Below, in pieces: positions 28,601 to 35,543 of a DNA stretch of 64,000 bases (position 1 is its first letter; each line of letters opens with the position of its first letter). Under the pieces are notes generated by a model. It saw only the letters and a list, made by a program, of their open reading frames with translations, did no database searches and was not told the DNA's origin. This DNA is from Bombyx mori (Eukaryota; Arthropoda; Insecta; Lepidoptera; Bombycidae): NCBI RefSeq assembly GCF_030269925.1, contig NC_085114.1, forward strand, positions 10,248,001-10,312,000, given 5' to 3'. A program made the translations under genes and the position numbers.

Positions 28601-30696
28601 ATATCTATTTTACCCCAAGATTAAATTATTACAATTATTAACCTATATTTTTTGTTGATGTTCTAATAAATATATAAATAAATACATATGTTGATTTTAA
28701 TAATTTAATTGCATTATGACGCAGAGTAAATAATGTTTTTGCACGTGAGTGTACCATGCGCAAACTTACCCCCACTACGTCAACAAATGCTCAAGAAGTT
28801 TGCCGGCTATTATACTAATTAGTAAAAAGATTACGTTTTGAGTATATCTATAAAAATGCATTCAAAATCTGTCTTGCGGCTGTTACCGTAATTATATAAT
28901 AAGACTACCTTGAGGAAGTCTATGTCCAGCAGAAAATATCTGTAAGTTGATAATTAAATTTCGTAAAGAATAGGAGAACCATGAATTATATTTTTCCAGG
29001 AAAACTACTTAATTGCTTTTCATTTTAGTTTTTTGGGAAAAAAAACTTGAATAAAAACACTAATAAATATAATAAGAAATATCCTAAACAATATTACATT
29101 GTTGTATTGTTCCTGTATTCCTGTATTGCTTGTACCTTGCTCATCCGGCAGTCAGTTAAAAAGCTATGTACACAATAATTCTATCAGATCTTACGCTTAC
29201 TACATTATTCGGAATGTGTGTACCAGGTATATTTTCTATGGATATGTCCATCGCACAAACACTTCGAATGGTTCATAGACGTTCTCCGCGACGTCGAGCG
29301 GAAAGACGTGACTAACGTACTGGAAATCCACATCTTCATAACGCAATTCTTCCACAAGTTCGATCTGAGGACGACCATGCTGGTGAGAACGTTGCTTCAA
29401 CCTTTTCCAGAAAATTTGTCCTCAAGGGCTTAAAACAACATATTTTTTGTAAGCTGTTTAGATTACATTAGATTACAACGTTTTCCGCCTTCGTAGATAT
29501 GTTAGTGACATCTTCTTAGTGACATCACTTGATCGAAGTTTTATTAGTATAATTATACTTCAAATCGGAGCGGTGGTACTATGTTCTGCCTATGTTACCA
29601 CAAATCCAAATTTGTTACTTCATCACGCAAAAATAGCAGAACGGATTTTAATGATACTTGTAAGAAGATAGTTTGTAACCTTTGTTTAAAAAATTTGTTT
29701 AAAACCTTTTGTAACCTTTGTTTAAAAAGTGAATCTACAAATCAACTATATACATAGTTCAAAAACAACAACGTAAATACGACAATCCACCTTGCGACAT
29801 GAGTTCTATCTAAGTCTCAGTTTTTACAGTACAACGGCTGCCCCGCCCTTCAAACCGGAATTTATTACTGTTTCCCGGCTCAGATAGACATTTCCGGGTG
29901 CGTCATGACCTTGTTCTAAACTATTGCAATGAAAATATTACAAACAGTATCTCAAAGGAGCCACACAGACTCCCTACTATTCAATTGACAGCGGAGCATA
30001 CTTTTATTTTTATCAGAAATACCTGTTCTGGTCTTTTATACTTTTAGATAATTATCTAGTAGATTATTATCTATTAGTTAGTTCTATTATTTGTAGATTA
30101 TTATTTAAAAGTATAATTTAAAAAAATAAAAAAAAAATGTAAAGAAGAGTTTATTTTTTTAATGTCACCTAACATTCGGAAATCTTTCAGTACATATGCG
30201 AGAATCATTTCCAACGTCTGTCTCGGACGTCGATGTTCACGGGACTGAAGGCGGTCAACCACTTCGGCCGACCAGACATGTCCTCCTTCCTCAAGTTCGT
30301 ACAGAAGAAACATAGTTACGTGAGTAAAGCAATATAAACTACAAATATCATACTACTTGTTAAAACGAAGCGAAACTATAAGCAAGTTCGAGACGAACTC
30401 TATTAGTAAAGGTGCCATAGATCGATTATCTAATAGACAGGACAGAGATAACGCTCTACGAAACCGAAATCAGCCGATTGACTCTTCCAAAGGTCGATGT
30501 TCAGTATTTATTGGCGGGTGCTGTATATTATTTACAATAATAATAAAAAAAGCTTTTCAATAATCAGGTGTCAAAGATCGGTGTGTTTTCGTGTGGGCCC
30601 CGACCACTCACCAAGTCGGTGATGTCAGCTTGCGAAGAAGTAAACAGGACCAGGCGTCTGCCTTACTTCATACATCACTTTGAAAACTTTGGATAA
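4449..30696 (+). CDS. Duox: Dual oxidase (Duox), 26 exons, 5' end missing
   Basis: Membrane NADPH oxidase that takes electrons from cytosolic NADPH through FAD and two haems and releases H2O2 or superoxide outside the cell; in insects it serves gut immunity and cuticle cross-linking (family knowledge). Joined exons give 1443 residues from the first whole codon. Approximate layout: peroxidase-homology domain 1-533, membrane segment 537-560, EF-hands 740-852, ferric-reductase membrane domain 905-1153, FAD/NADPH domains 1154-1443. Visible motifs are [60 protein letters not shown] and the C-terminal FENFG. All 25 introns are GT-AG and phases match throughout. Insect Duox proteins are about 1475-1540 residues (from memory), so some 40-90 N-terminal residues, including the signal peptide, lie upstream of the window. 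Exon limits were placed by eye from splice sites and family similarity. Confidence 0.97.
5141..5328 (+). CDS. Duox: Duox exon B: peroxidase domain, distal haem side
   Basis: Acceptor ttattctcag and donor gtgagt. Joined to exon A it reads [19 protein letters not shown]. In animal peroxidases this stretch carries the QxxDHD distal-histidine motif; here the aligned positions are T-G-E, so the distal histidine is absent. It ends RDTGQSP-like ([13 protein letters not shown]), in phase 0. Confidence 0.93.
5681..5922 (-). mobile_element. Bm1-like SINE, 5'-truncated
   Basis: Starts with poly(T) on the + strand, then the reverse complement of the SINE body up to gaggtcctaccaccag. The tRNA-like head is missing. 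Confidence 0.85.
7012..7115 (+). repeat. Dispersed ~100-bp repeat, unclassified
   Basis: One of the better kept copies: acggtttaatctcgtgtttt, then cagacgtttcaagttcttta, then cagttttcgtggtcaccgac. In Duox intron B-C. Confidence 0.55.
7308..7845 (+). mobile_element. 5'-truncated LINE copy with 11-bp target-site duplication
   Basis: Encodes the last ~85 residues of a reverse-transcriptase ORF ([20 protein letters not shown] and on), then a 3' UTR and a 16-A tail. The 11-mer acatgtagtta occurs directly before (7297-7307) and after (7846-7856), which is a target-site duplication. The same family is at 37749-38822. The insertion is in the Duox sense direction. Confidence 0.85.
8492..8736 (+). mobile_element. 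Non-autonomous Helitron-like element, family 1
   Basis: A|TC start, gaattgctgttcgttagtct near the 5' end, ctgccgggtcagctag|T at the 3' end. Shorter than the 2450 copy through an internal deletion. Confidence 0.78.
8935..9018 (+). CDS. Duox: Duox exon C: peroxidase domain
   Basis: 84 bases, phase 0 to phase 0, reading [20 protein letters not shown] and then [13 protein letters not shown]-x-x-Y is the conserved animal-peroxidase segment. Acceptor ttgttgtag, donor gtgcca (weak match after GT). Confidence 0.93.
9424..9538 (+). CDS. Duox: Duox exon D: peroxidase domain
   Basis: Acceptor ttcaatag and donor gtaagt. Reads [20 protein letters not shown] and continues [18 protein letters not shown], typical of insect Duox. 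Ends in phase 1. Confidence 0.92.
9690..9965 (-). pseudogene. Non-LTR reverse transcriptase C-terminal fragment
   Basis: The minus strand from about 9961 reads [20 protein letters not shown] then [20 protein letters not shown], the WYGHVxRR / [10 protein letters not shown] tail characteristic of RTE-like retrotransposon ORFs. It ends at a stop inside a CT-rich simple repeat. Confidence 0.75.
10713..11002 (-). mobile_element. Non-autonomous Helitron-like element, family 1
   Basis: Reverse copy: CTAGCTGACCCGGCAGACTT at its left end and ...tatatatatagA before T at its right end. Full-length compared with the copy at 2450. Confidence 0.78.
11121..11240 (+). repeat. Dispersed ~100-bp repeat, unclassified
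   Basis: aattaaaactactttatg, aaaatctcgtgtttacta, ccgaagtttcgaatatct and atcacggacga in the same order as at 7012. More diverged. Confidence 0.45.
11609..11775 (+). CDS. Duox: Duox exon E: peroxidase domain, RWHN segment
   Basis: Reads [20 protein letters not shown] and then [20 protein letters not shown]. The WHN element is the conserved counterpart of EHN in haem peroxidases. Acceptor ttttcaag, donor gtatga, phase 1 to 0. Confidence 0.93.
12151..12387 (+). CDS. Duox: Duox exon F: peroxidase domain, FRFGHT haem motif
   Basis: Reads [13 protein letters not shown] and later [12 protein letters not shown]. The F-R-x-G-H-T motif holds the proximal haem-ligand histidine of animal peroxidases, so the proximal side is kept. 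Acceptor tgattttag, donor gtaagt, phase 0 to 0. Confidence 0.94.
12493..12689 (+). CDS. Duox: Duox exon G: peroxidase domain
   Basis: Reads [20 protein letters not shown] and contains [19 protein letters not shown], the conserved L-N-I-x-R-G-R-D-H/N-G-x-P motif of animal haem peroxidases. Acceptor tttctcag, donor gtaaga; ends in phase 2. Confidence 0.95.
12690..13281 (+). other. Duox intron G-H with degenerate SINE
   Basis: A diverged SINE body (12836-12985: gcgtttcggttcgaag, gatgggtggcgacattt, gatgtctatgggctcc) occupies the middle. An AT-rich stretch rich in agaatataag repeats follows at 13080-13140. Confidence 0.6.
13282..13415 (+). CDS. Duox: Duox exon H: peroxidase domain
   Basis: Reads [20 protein letters not shown], an imperfect duplication EKNPDLL, then [14 protein letters not shown]. 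Matches the family segment after the RGRD motif. Acceptor ctttccag, donor gtaaca; phase 2 to 1. Confidence 0.9.
13659..13773 (+). CDS. Duox: Duox exon I: peroxidase domain
   Basis: Reads [20 protein letters not shown] and then [19 protein letters not shown]. The R-x-R-D-x-D-R-F-W-F-E-N core is highly conserved. Acceptor tacgacag, donor gtaagt; phase 1 to 2. Confidence 0.93.
13774..14671 (+). other. Duox intron I-J
   Basis: AT-rich. A possible scrap of SINE body (14578-14640: aactcacacctcaag, tctatgggctctgg) lies next to the acceptor of exon J. Otherwise nothing recognised. Confidence 0.5.
14672..14873 (+). CDS. Duox: Duox exon J: end of peroxidase domain
   Basis: Reads [20 protein letters not shown] and later [20 protein letters not shown], ending GYDYFE. 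The paired cysteines near the end are typical of the extracellular stretch just before the first membrane helix. Acceptor cattccag, donor gtaggt; phase 2 to 0. Confidence 0.93.
15281..15526 (-). mobile_element. Bm1-like SINE, 5'-truncated
   Basis: Reverse copy, gagctcacagtccacctgg through gactcacaagaggtcc. Well conserved; 3' tail represented by the A-rich stretch at 15270-15290. In intron J-K, about 93 bases before exon K. Confidence 0.85.
15619..15772 (+). CDS. Duox: Duox exon K: first transmembrane helix
   Basis: A hydrophobic run ([20 protein letters not shown]) is followed by basic residues ([13 protein letters not shown]), which fits a membrane segment with its following side in the cytosol. 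Acceptor tttttcag, donor gtagga; ends in phase 1. A Bm1-like SINE ends about 90 bases before the acceptor. Confidence 0.9.
16482..16602 (-). mobile_element. Bm1-like SINE fragment
   Basis: Reverse copy of only the 3' part (ttgcttagttgg, gagctcatgacccatctggt, gccgccacccacctcgaga), diverged. In intron K-L. Confidence 0.7.
16882..17045 (+). CDS. Duox: Duox exon L: cytosolic linker
   Basis: Reads [20 protein letters not shown] and continues with [20 protein letters not shown]. Matches the PH-like linker between the first helix and the EF-hands. Acceptor taggttcag, donor gtgtgt; phase 1 to 0. Confidence 0.9.
17151..17225 (-). mobile_element. Degenerate SINE fragment
   Basis: Retains acattacaatatgaatgccaccacccagct and a trace of the following segment. 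Old copy in intron L-M. Confidence 0.4.
17457..17692 (-). mobile_element. Bm1-like SINE, 5'-truncated
   Basis: Reverse copy from an A-rich 3' end to gactcacaagaggtcc. Ends 71 bases before the acceptor of Duox exon M. Confidence 0.85.
17764..17919 (+). CDS. Duox: Duox exon M: cytosolic linker
   Basis: Reads [20 protein letters not shown] and then [20 protein letters not shown]. Acceptor gaatttcag, donor gtagaa; phase 0 to 0. A reverse SINE lies 70 bases before the acceptor. Confidence 0.9.
17920..19709 (+). other. Duox intron M-N, very AT-rich, with a long palindrome
   Basis: Holds two copies of the dispersed repeat (18121-18190 and reverse 18385-18475), a long imperfect palindrome (18551-18694), and about 1 kb of AT-rich repeat-like DNA including a transposon-like stretch (cgagctaatccgacgttttg at about 18782). 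No gene seen. Confidence 0.6.
18551..18694. repeat. Long inverted repeat, ~50-bp arms, 41-bp loop
   Basis: Left arm 18551-18602 and right arm 18644-18694 are near-exact reverse complements (left key parts tagtttaaaaatactaac and atagaaaatccaac; right gttggattttctat and gttagttttttaaacta). Could be a MITE or an extrudable palindrome. Confidence 0.7.
19710..19856 (+). CDS. Duox: Duox exon N: linker before EF-hands
   Basis: Reads [20 protein letters not shown] then [21 protein letters not shown] placed the start at 19710 because it keeps phase 0 from the previous exon and extends similarity to other insect Duox proteins; the later acceptor-like tacag at 19737 would break the frame. The pyrimidine tract is poor. 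Donor gtaaat. Confidence 0.85.
19941..20072 (+). CDS. Duox: Duox exon O: first EF-hand
   Basis: Reads [20 protein letters not shown] and ends [12 protein letters not shown], a canonical 12-residue calcium loop finished by the E-F starting the next exon. Only 84 bases of intron separate it from exon N. Acceptor attattccag, donor gtacgt. Confidence 0.95.
20383..20586 (+). CDS. Duox: Duox exon P: second EF-hand
   Basis: Reads [20 protein letters not shown] and contains [13 protein letters not shown], a full calcium loop. Ends LIDGMFS at donor gtaagt. Reading into the intron stays open for about 30 codons, but the similarity stops at the donor. Confidence 0.95.
20587..20978 (+). other. Duox intron P-Q with transposon-derived stretch
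   Basis: About 20781-20925 contains tgtctgtctgtttgttccgg and aaccgctggaccgattttga, a motif common in lepidopteran transposons (from memory). Not assigned to a family. Confidence 0.45.
20979..21166 (+). CDS. Duox: Duox exon Q: third, degenerate EF-like segment
   Basis: Reads [20 protein letters not shown] then [20 protein letters not shown]. Ends QTR in phase 2 at donor gtatca. A forward SINE begins only 30 bases after this donor. Confidence 0.94.
21197..21432 (+). mobile_element. Bm1-like SINE, 5'-truncated
   Basis: tggtaggacctctggtgagt through ctcgtccacccacctaag. Fills more than half of the 436-base intron Q-R and begins 30 bases after the donor. Confidence 0.87.
21603..21870 (+). CDS. Duox: Duox exon R: ferric-reductase membrane domain begins
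   Basis: Two hydrophobic helices, [19 protein letters not shown] and [20 protein letters not shown], are joined by [12 protein letters not shown]. This matches the start of the six-helix NOX core. Acceptor gatttcag, donor gtgggt; phase 2 to 0. Confidence 0.96.
22006..22196 (-). mobile_element. Bm1-like SINE with internal deletion
   Basis: Reverse copy in which the 3' end (ggatggacgagctgacagcc) is joined directly to cgcattactgcttcgcggca, removing about 100 bases; the upstream body to caccgtggaagtc is kept. Confidence 0.75.
22448..22676 (+). CDS. Duox: Duox exon S: haem-binding helices
   Basis: Reads [20 protein letters not shown] and [20 protein letters not shown]. The regularly spaced histidines in the FHKIVAC and LLHTAGH segments are NOX haem ligands or their neighbours. 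Ends TVTG in phase 1 at donor gtgaat. Confidence 0.95.
22930..23147 (+). CDS. Duox: Duox exon T: last membrane helices
   Basis: Reads [20 protein letters not shown], then [20 protein letters not shown], ending [10 protein letters not shown]. The His pair in HSLH and the LVHG histidine fit the second haem-ligand helix. Unusually GC-rich at wobble positions. Donor gtaagc. Confidence 0.95.
23574..23966 (+). CDS. Truncated transposase N-terminal ORF (copy 1)
   Basis: 130 residues from [15 protein letters not shown]. Basic, with a predicted helix-turn-helix-like segment around [19 protein letters not shown], as expected of a transposase DNA-binding region; no catalytic residues. Stops at a frameshift relative to the ancestral frame, which resumes as [12 protein letters not shown]. 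Differs from copy 2 by four residues, each from a non-synonymous change. Confidence 0.6.
   Translation: MPRQTGVVFKRKGRKIVYDVYCFIIKQGKNDIMEKVKQTSEATKTSVSTVRCIINEAKGSGLLIVLGTPGKKRSGKKKVTGMDSFVQSVIKRCNHNNYITSSETPYRRKASKILKKIYILMARNEAYDEL
24124..24310 (+). pseudogene. Transposase C-terminal remnant (copy 1)
   Basis: Codes [20 protein letters not shown] then, after a one-base slip in an A run, the equivalent of [14 protein letters not shown]. Acidic C-terminal tail of the transposase. The same tail is uninterrupted in copies 2 and 3. Confidence 0.55.
24832..24946 (+). CDS. Duox: Duox exon U: start of FAD-binding domain
   Basis: Reads [20 protein letters not shown] and then [17 protein letters not shown]. 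Acceptor gttcgcag, donor gtaaca; ends in phase 1. The intron before it carries a 1.2-kb DNA transposon. Confidence 0.94.
25042..25418. mobile_element. MITE-like element with short inverted ends
   Basis: Left end gtgacaacgtcttataa and right end cttatgacgttgtcag are roughly inverted. The interior is GC-rich compared with the flanks. No coding capacity; the 73-residue minus frame inside is not supported. Confidence 0.5.
25485..25682 (+). mobile_element. Degenerate Bm1-like SINE
   Basis: Recognisable pieces in order: tttttgccttaaaacagtaa, gttgaaggataggacagcac, ttctatgggctacagtaatc. Old copy. Confidence 0.55.
26122..26419 (-). mobile_element. Non-autonomous Helitron-like element, family 1
   Basis: Reverse copy. 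Its 3' end reads CTAA instead of CTAG, still CTRR. The other end is tatatagA before T. Confidence 0.75.
26681..26864 (+). CDS. Duox: Duox exon V: FAD-binding motif
   Basis: Reads [20 protein letters not shown] then [30 protein letters not shown] is the NOX flavin-binding motif. Ends KIR in phase 2 at donor gtaaga. Confidence 0.96.
26937..27178 (+). mobile_element. Bm1-like SINE, 5'-truncated
   Basis: gtggtaggacctcttgtgag through ctaagcaataaaataaaa. Lies in intron V-W with its A-rich 3' end 33 bases before exon W. Confidence 0.87.
27212..27371 (+). CDS. Duox: Duox exon W: NADPH-binding glycine motif
   Basis: Contains [20 protein letters not shown] then [20 protein letters not shown]; the GGGIGVTP segment binds NADPH pyrophosphate and ribose. 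Acceptor aatttcag lies about 33 bases after the end of a forward SINE. Donor gtacat. Confidence 0.96.
27888..28280 (+). CDS. Truncated transposase N-terminal ORF (copy 2)
   Basis: 130 residues, [15 protein letters not shown] onward, same length and stop as copy 1. Function, if any, would be DNA binding without catalysis (inference). Confidence 0.6.
   Translation: MPRQTGAVFKRKGRKIVYDVYCFIIKQGKNDIMEKVKQTSEATKTSVSTVRCIIDEAKGSSLLIVLGTPGKKRSGKKKVTGMDSFVQSVIKRCNHNNYITSSETPYRRKASKILKKIYILMARNEVYDEL
28436..28624 (+). pseudogene. Transposase C-terminal remnant (copy 2)
   Basis: 62 codons, [20 protein letters not shown] to ILPQD, uninterrupted. Acidic tail joined directly to the first-aspartate region by the internal deletion. 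Confidence 0.55.
29227..29382 (+). CDS. Duox: Duox exon X: NADPH-binding domain
   Basis: Reads [20 protein letters not shown] then [20 protein letters not shown]. Matches the Duox-specific [11 protein letters not shown] segment. Acceptor tgtaccag, donor gtgaga; phase 0 to 0. Confidence 0.96.
29383..30190 (+). other. Duox intron X-Y with degenerate SINE
   Basis: 29765-29900 retains a reverse SINE body (caacgtaaatacgac, caacggctgccccgcccttc). The rest is AT-rich. Confidence 0.55.
30191..30319 (+). CDS. Duox: Duox exon Y: NADPH-binding domain
   Basis: Reads [20 protein letters not shown] then [20 protein letters not shown], ending HSY. Acceptor aatctttcag, donor gtgagt; phase 0 to 0. Confidence 0.95.
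30568..30696 (+). CDS. Duox: Duox terminal exon Z with stop codon
   Basis: Reads [20 protein letters not shown] and ends [10 protein letters not shown] followed by TAA. The CGP motif and the aromatic-rich C-terminus close the NADPH site and are diagnostic of the family. Acceptor ataatcag. Confidence 0.96.
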   Translation: MSKIGVFSCGPRPLTKSVMSACEEVNRTRRLPYFIHHFENFG

Positions 30697-31455
30697 AATA
30701 TTACACAGACGGCGTGCTGCAGCAAAGGATGAAACAAGCATAAAACTTATAGATTCTGATATTAAAAATATTTCGTCTCATCAACTATTTTACAGGTTTT
30801 GAAGTGAATCTGCAAAACAAAACTTTTTTTTAGGCTTACTCAGGAAGTCACTGATTGAGTAATTATTGAGCTTATAGTACAAAAAGTGGCAAACAACTTT
30901 TACCTTGCTACTTTATAGATATTATGTACTTAATTTATAACGCTTAAATTTTTATTTGAGAAGAATTATTCGAATCACCAGCACATTAAAAGTCTTGTCT
31001 AAAACAAAAACGTTCGAGTATTATGCTGACATGAAAATTTAATTAATTATAATTTGATTTATCTAATCGATTCACGTCACTAAGTGACAGACATAGCTTT
31101 TTTCATATATTACAAGTCAAATTTAAACATTATGAACTATGTAAAGATTTATATTATTTTTTTGTAATTTATTATTTTATTATGTTAACGTCCTTGCTTC
31201 TCTGTGAAACTAAACCTACGCTTTCTCTTTTGTTTTTGTATGTATTCTTCTAAACACATAACCAAGAAATGAACCAGTACAAATAAGCATCTCATTGTAC
31301 AAATATTTATGTAAATTAAAACTATTGTACTCGTTTCAATCATCCATTAGTATTAAATCGTCAATGTATATAGTGTACAAATTTAAATTGAATTGGCTAA
31401 TAGATGTAAGCTTTGTAATAAATAGTTATGTAAATAAAATTATTTATACCCAATT
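30697..31455 (+). other. Probable Duox 3' UTR and poly(A) signals
   Basis: AT-rich non-coding DNA after the Duox stop. AATAAA occurs at 31417-31422 and 31433-31438, and a T-rich stretch at about 31467-31488 could act as the downstream element, so cleavage near 31450-31470 is inferred. No repeat was recognised in the first 700 bases. Confidence 0.45.
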
Positions 31456-31488
31456 AAAGATTTTTATTCATTGCGGGTTTTTTTTTGT

Positions 31489-31838
31489 AATTGCATAGCA
31501 TTTTTTACCAACTTATGCAATTATAATTTAATATTAAAACAATAATAAAACAAGACCACGCTATAGTAAACATTAATAAAAGCAAAACCTTAACTGCCCC
31601 CTTCACACTCATAAGCTAGACCGCGCGAGAGAGAGATGGGCAGACTTTTCATGATGCGCATGCAGTGTGACGTCACGCCACGCGCCTATTCGCAAACACT
31701 ACACATGCGCAACGTGTGAATGTGTTGAACGCGAGCTACATGGTGGACGGAGTGAGAGGTGTAAGGTTTTTTTCGTTACGGAATTTCATGATTCGGTCGC
31801 CGCGCTCAAGGCCCGTGATAAAAGCTATGCAATAGCTT
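31489..31838. mobile_element. MITE-like element, family with 51464-51927 (copy 1)
   Basis: Ends are inverted: attgcatagcattttttacc at the left and gtgataaaagctatgcaat at the right. Interior shared with 51464-51927, including gggcagacttttcatgatgc and gcatgcagtgtgacgtcacg. Confidence 0.7.
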
Positions 31839-31894
31839 AATAATACGTGGAAAATTAAAGAACTTGTATACCATTGATATGTGAATGAACTACC

Positions 31895-32036
31895 ACTATC
31901 TGGTGTTTAGTAATATACAAACCCCATAGATATCACAACGTGAATACCAACACGTCTCACTTTGAGATGGTCTGATGTTTTCATTGTATTGTAACTGTTA
32001 TGGATACAACCCTACTCCTTAAACCGAAACGGCAGA
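31895..32036 (-). mobile_element. Degenerate Bm1-like SINE
   Basis: Weak reverse match: ctggtgtttagtaatatac, ccccatagatatcacaacg, ccttaaaccgaaacggcag. Lies directly beside the full copy that follows. Confidence 0.5.
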
Positions 32037-32061
32037 TATAAGTACGACACAGTACCTTTTC

Positions 32062-32510
32062 CTTTTTTTTTTAATGCTTAGATGGGTGGACGAGCTCACA
32101 GCCCACCTGGTGTTAAGTGGTTACTGGAGCCCATAGACATCCACAACGTAAACGCGCCACCCACCTTGAGAGTTAAGTTCTAAGGTCTCAGTAAAGTTAC
32201 AACGGCTGTCCCACCCTTCAAACCGAAACGCATTACTGCTTCACGGCAGAAATAGGCAGGGCGGTGGTACCTACCCGCGCGGACTCACGTCCTACCACCA
32301 GTAATTACGCAAATTATAATTTTGCGGGTTTCATTTTTATTACACGATGTTTTACACGATGTTATTCCTTCACCGTGGAAGTCAATCGTGAACATTTGTT
32401 GAGTACGTATTTCATTAGAAAAATTGGTACCCGCCTGAGATTCGAACATCGGTGCATCGCTCAACACGAATGCACCGAACGTCTTATCCGTTAGGCCACG
32501 ACGACTTCAA
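32062..32510 (-). mobile_element. Full-length Bm1-like SINE
   Basis: Poly(T) at 32063-32072, full body, and the reverse of the tRNA-like head ending gttaggccacgacgacttc. A 9-base duplication (acacgatgtt) sits inside it. Confidence 0.85.
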
Positions 32511-32689
32511 ACCTACCACCTGTCACCTATCCGTACGACTTACAATACGCCCTATTGTAATATTACTATTTCCTCAAATTTATAAAACTTGCGATACAAC
32601 ATTGTCAAAAGTGATTCTAATGACAATTCCCTACTGGAATCACAATGGTGCACATTCTCCGCGGTCTCGTACGAACGCGAAAACGTTTT

Positions 32690-32975
32690 TTTTATTCCTA
32701 CCTATGCTGATAGCCTTGAGAGGCTATTTCAGCTTCACCCTAACGTGTGTAGATGAGCTCACGGGGCTCAAACCGGAGTGTTGCTAACACTGACTCTAGC
32801 AAGAGCAGTGCTTCGCACCACCACCAGATCGGAAACGCGACCCATTGAGAAGATCCGGCGAGAAAATCAGTGGGCTGTGTCTATGGGTTAATTCGCTCGT
32901 CGAGCCCTTCGTCACAATCGACGGGCTCGATGAGGACGGTGACCGATGCTTGTGGTGCCTAAAAGCAAGGTTAAT
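32690..32975 (-). mobile_element. LINE 3'-UTR fragment
   Basis: Reverse copy: a T tract at about 32687, then gatagccttgagaggctatt, gagctcacggggctcaaacc, agatccggcgagaaaatcag. Same tail family as 46379-46730 and 48340-48478. Confidence 0.65.
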
Positions 32976-33168
32976 GGATCGGGACGCGAAAACGTAAAAA
33001 AATACGCATAGTTCGTAAGATCGGAACAAGATTATGTTGCAATTTCATTATAGAGTTGGTTTTTCTAAAATTAATTTGCTTGCAGATATTTATTATCGCT
33101 ACACCACTACATTGTTATGAACGCGCTAATCCCGTTAAAAATCTACTCCATATCTATTGTATTAAATA

Positions 33169-33520
33169 CTAGCTATAGCCCGCGACTTCGTTCGCGTGGA
33201 ATAGTTACTTTGGTATAACGTTAAATTTTACCCACGACTTCATTTACGTAAAAGGTGAAAATATTTTTGAATAATAGAATGTTAAGGAGCTATTTAAAGT
33301 ACCAAAATCACACTTTTTAACCGACTTCAAAATAGGAGGTTATCAATTCGACCTCCATTTTATTATCTGTGTATGTTCACCTATTTCTTGAGAATTAAGC
33401 CGATTATGATTTTTCTTTTTTTTTGTTCGAAAGGGTAAACTTCCCGAATGGTCCTGTAATCAGGATCTGATGATGGGATCTTGGAGAAATTGAGAAAAAT
33501 CTACAATTTTCAAAGCCTAT
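33169..33520 (-). mobile_element. Helitron-like element, family 2 (right end unclear)
   Basis: Begins CTAGCTATAGCCCGCGACTT after an A, the reverse of a Helitron-like 3' end with a short hairpin. It continues into a widespread lepidopteran repeat (aaccgacttcaaaataggag, from memory). The other end could not be fixed. Confidence 0.5.
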
Positions 33521-33714
33521 CTTGAAGTGATTTGGGTGTTTCTTGACATTCTTCCTATCCTGTGCCGCCGCGCACCAGCCGGTCGGCGCCTTGTAGATAC
33601 GTCATTACGTATTACGCGCTGGATAATTATTTTGCTGTGATGTTTTTTAAAACTGCGAAATCTTCTAAGATACTAATCGAAATCAAATGATGAAAAGGGC
33701 AAATTTATTTTAAA

Positions 33715-33945
33715 CTAGCTGACCCGGCAGACTTCGTAGTGCCTCAATCGATAAATAAAAGACACATCAAGGGGACACATCAAAGGGAAAACAAAATTGT
33801 TTGCTTTTAAATAGTTCCGAGCTTTTTTATATTTTCTCATCTTTTAAACCTTCCCTGGACTTCCACGAATAATTCAAGACCAGGTCCAGCCGTTCTCGAG
33901 TTTTAGCGAGACTAACAAACAGCAATTCATTTTTATATATAGAGA
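33715..33945 (-). mobile_element. Non-autonomous Helitron-like element, family 1, shortened
   Basis: CTAGCTGACCCGGCAGACTT at the left, cagcaattcatttttatata then GA before T at the right. Internal deletions compared with 10713. Confidence 0.75.
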
Positions 33946-34726
33946 TTAAGTACTTGTAATGAATAACGTATTCATTTGGATAAGGATTAATATCATCTTT
34001 ATAAAAACATCTTCACAAATAATGCTTTATTTTAGAATAAATTTGGTTAGCATAAAAAAGGTTAAAGTGAGCCAACCTTAAAATGTAGACATATGCTGTC
34101 GCGGACTTTTTTTTAGAACAAACCTTTTTTAAAGGGGAACAGTTCTGTGTCAATTCAGCAATGCGGCAAACTAACCAATTTCATTTTTCAATTTCAAAAT
34201 ATTTAATGGTATTTCTACGGGAAACTGCAATAATTCCTTGCACCATTTTTGCTGTGAGATAACTTGTTTTCATGTATGAACTAATAAAATTGAGTATTGT
34301 TTTTAGATTTCGGCGGGAGCTTGGCATACCCATCCTCAGATTGCTGAGAAAATGTTGATATTATTATTCATTCAATATGCTGCACATTTAGAAAATGTTT
34401 TCTGTAACATAGTCAATGCCTAAACATTTGTATTCTAAATATAGCATAGTCTATCATGAGCTTGATAGACTTCACAACGCCCAAGGTATGAGATTTACAT
34501 TCTGTTCCATATGAATGCGGACAAACCAATCTTGATGAATCGTATTTGAACAATGGCGTGAGAGGTTGGCTGCTCTCTCAGCTGCATTAAAAAATACTGT
34601 TGAGGTCATCCGTCACATTTCATAGTAACCCATTCTAAACGCTATATGGCAAACAAGTATCACTTTAATGCTTTTGTGAGTTTGATTTCAATAAGTATCA
34701 ACGCTTATGATCCATTAACCCTATAA

Positions 34727-35103
34727 TCTATATATATTAATACGTGAAGCAAAAACTTTGTATCCCTTTTTACGAAAATTGCGCGGACGGAGGAGTATGA
34801 AATTTTCCAAAGTTATAGAGAATATAAAGAAGAAGTGCACAACGCTAATATTTTTTTAAAATAATGCACAAAAGATACATTAAATCAATAAAGGAAACAT
34901 TACACACACTACATACCATGTATTTGACGCACACACGCATGCATACTATTCTTTTCAAACTTTTGTTCTTGACGTCTGTGGTCAAATTGAGAATAGATTA
35001 AATTTTAATATTGTGTATCTTTATTAATATTTGTGTTAATATATGTGACATTAAAACTGCTGATTAATTTGAAAGTGATTGTACCTTATAATATCAAATC
35101 TAG
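34727..35103 (+). mobile_element. Helitron-like element, family 3 (right end tentative)
   Basis: Starts A|TC and shares about 260 bases with the reverse copy at 56120-56537, including ttaatacgtgaagcaaaaac and ttacgaaaattgcgcggacg. I tentatively close it at a CTAG before T, since the 3' hairpin seen in the other copy is not obvious. Confidence 0.55.
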
Positions 35104-35543
35104 TACACCGGATGACTCATAAATCTGCAGTGATTATATCCCGCTCCCAAACTTGTACACTTGGATACTATTTATAGTTCATAATTTTGAGACTCCTCGT
35201 AGTTCTAAGTAAAAGGTAGCACAATAGCCTTGTGTACACTCGTGACATACGTTCACTCAGCACTTAAAATGTTAATCTATTTTATGATTGATTTATGAAA
35301 GCGATTGTTGGTTTCGGCTCTTTCTGTTTTGGTGGTTACATCTCGCGATGAATAAATCCATATATTATAAATTGTTAAAAAGAACATTAGAAATTCACTT
35401 TTCGTACTTCAAAGGCTCAGCTCAAGTATCACAACATGACATTCTTCAAACAGGATTTAAAGAGAGTATTTCGTGAGATCACGTCACGACACAATGTTGA
35501 TAGGATGATATATACACATGACTGCATTAGAGTATAGCTTAAC

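Larger units (their letters stand above)
27586..28812 (+). mobile_element. Internally deleted Tc1/mariner-like transposon, copy 2
   Basis: 1227 bp, TA duplications at 27584-27585 and 28813-28814, same inverted ends and same missing catalytic region as copy 1, and nearly identical to it. Same orientation as Duox. Confidence 0.87.
27372..29226 (+). other. Duox intron W-X
   Basis: Mostly transposon copy 2 (27586-28812). Nothing else recognised in the AT-rich flanks. Confidence 0.8.

Noticed and set aside
32264..32494. 76-codon + strand frame
   Set aside because: Entirely inside a full-length SINE, which is non-coding.
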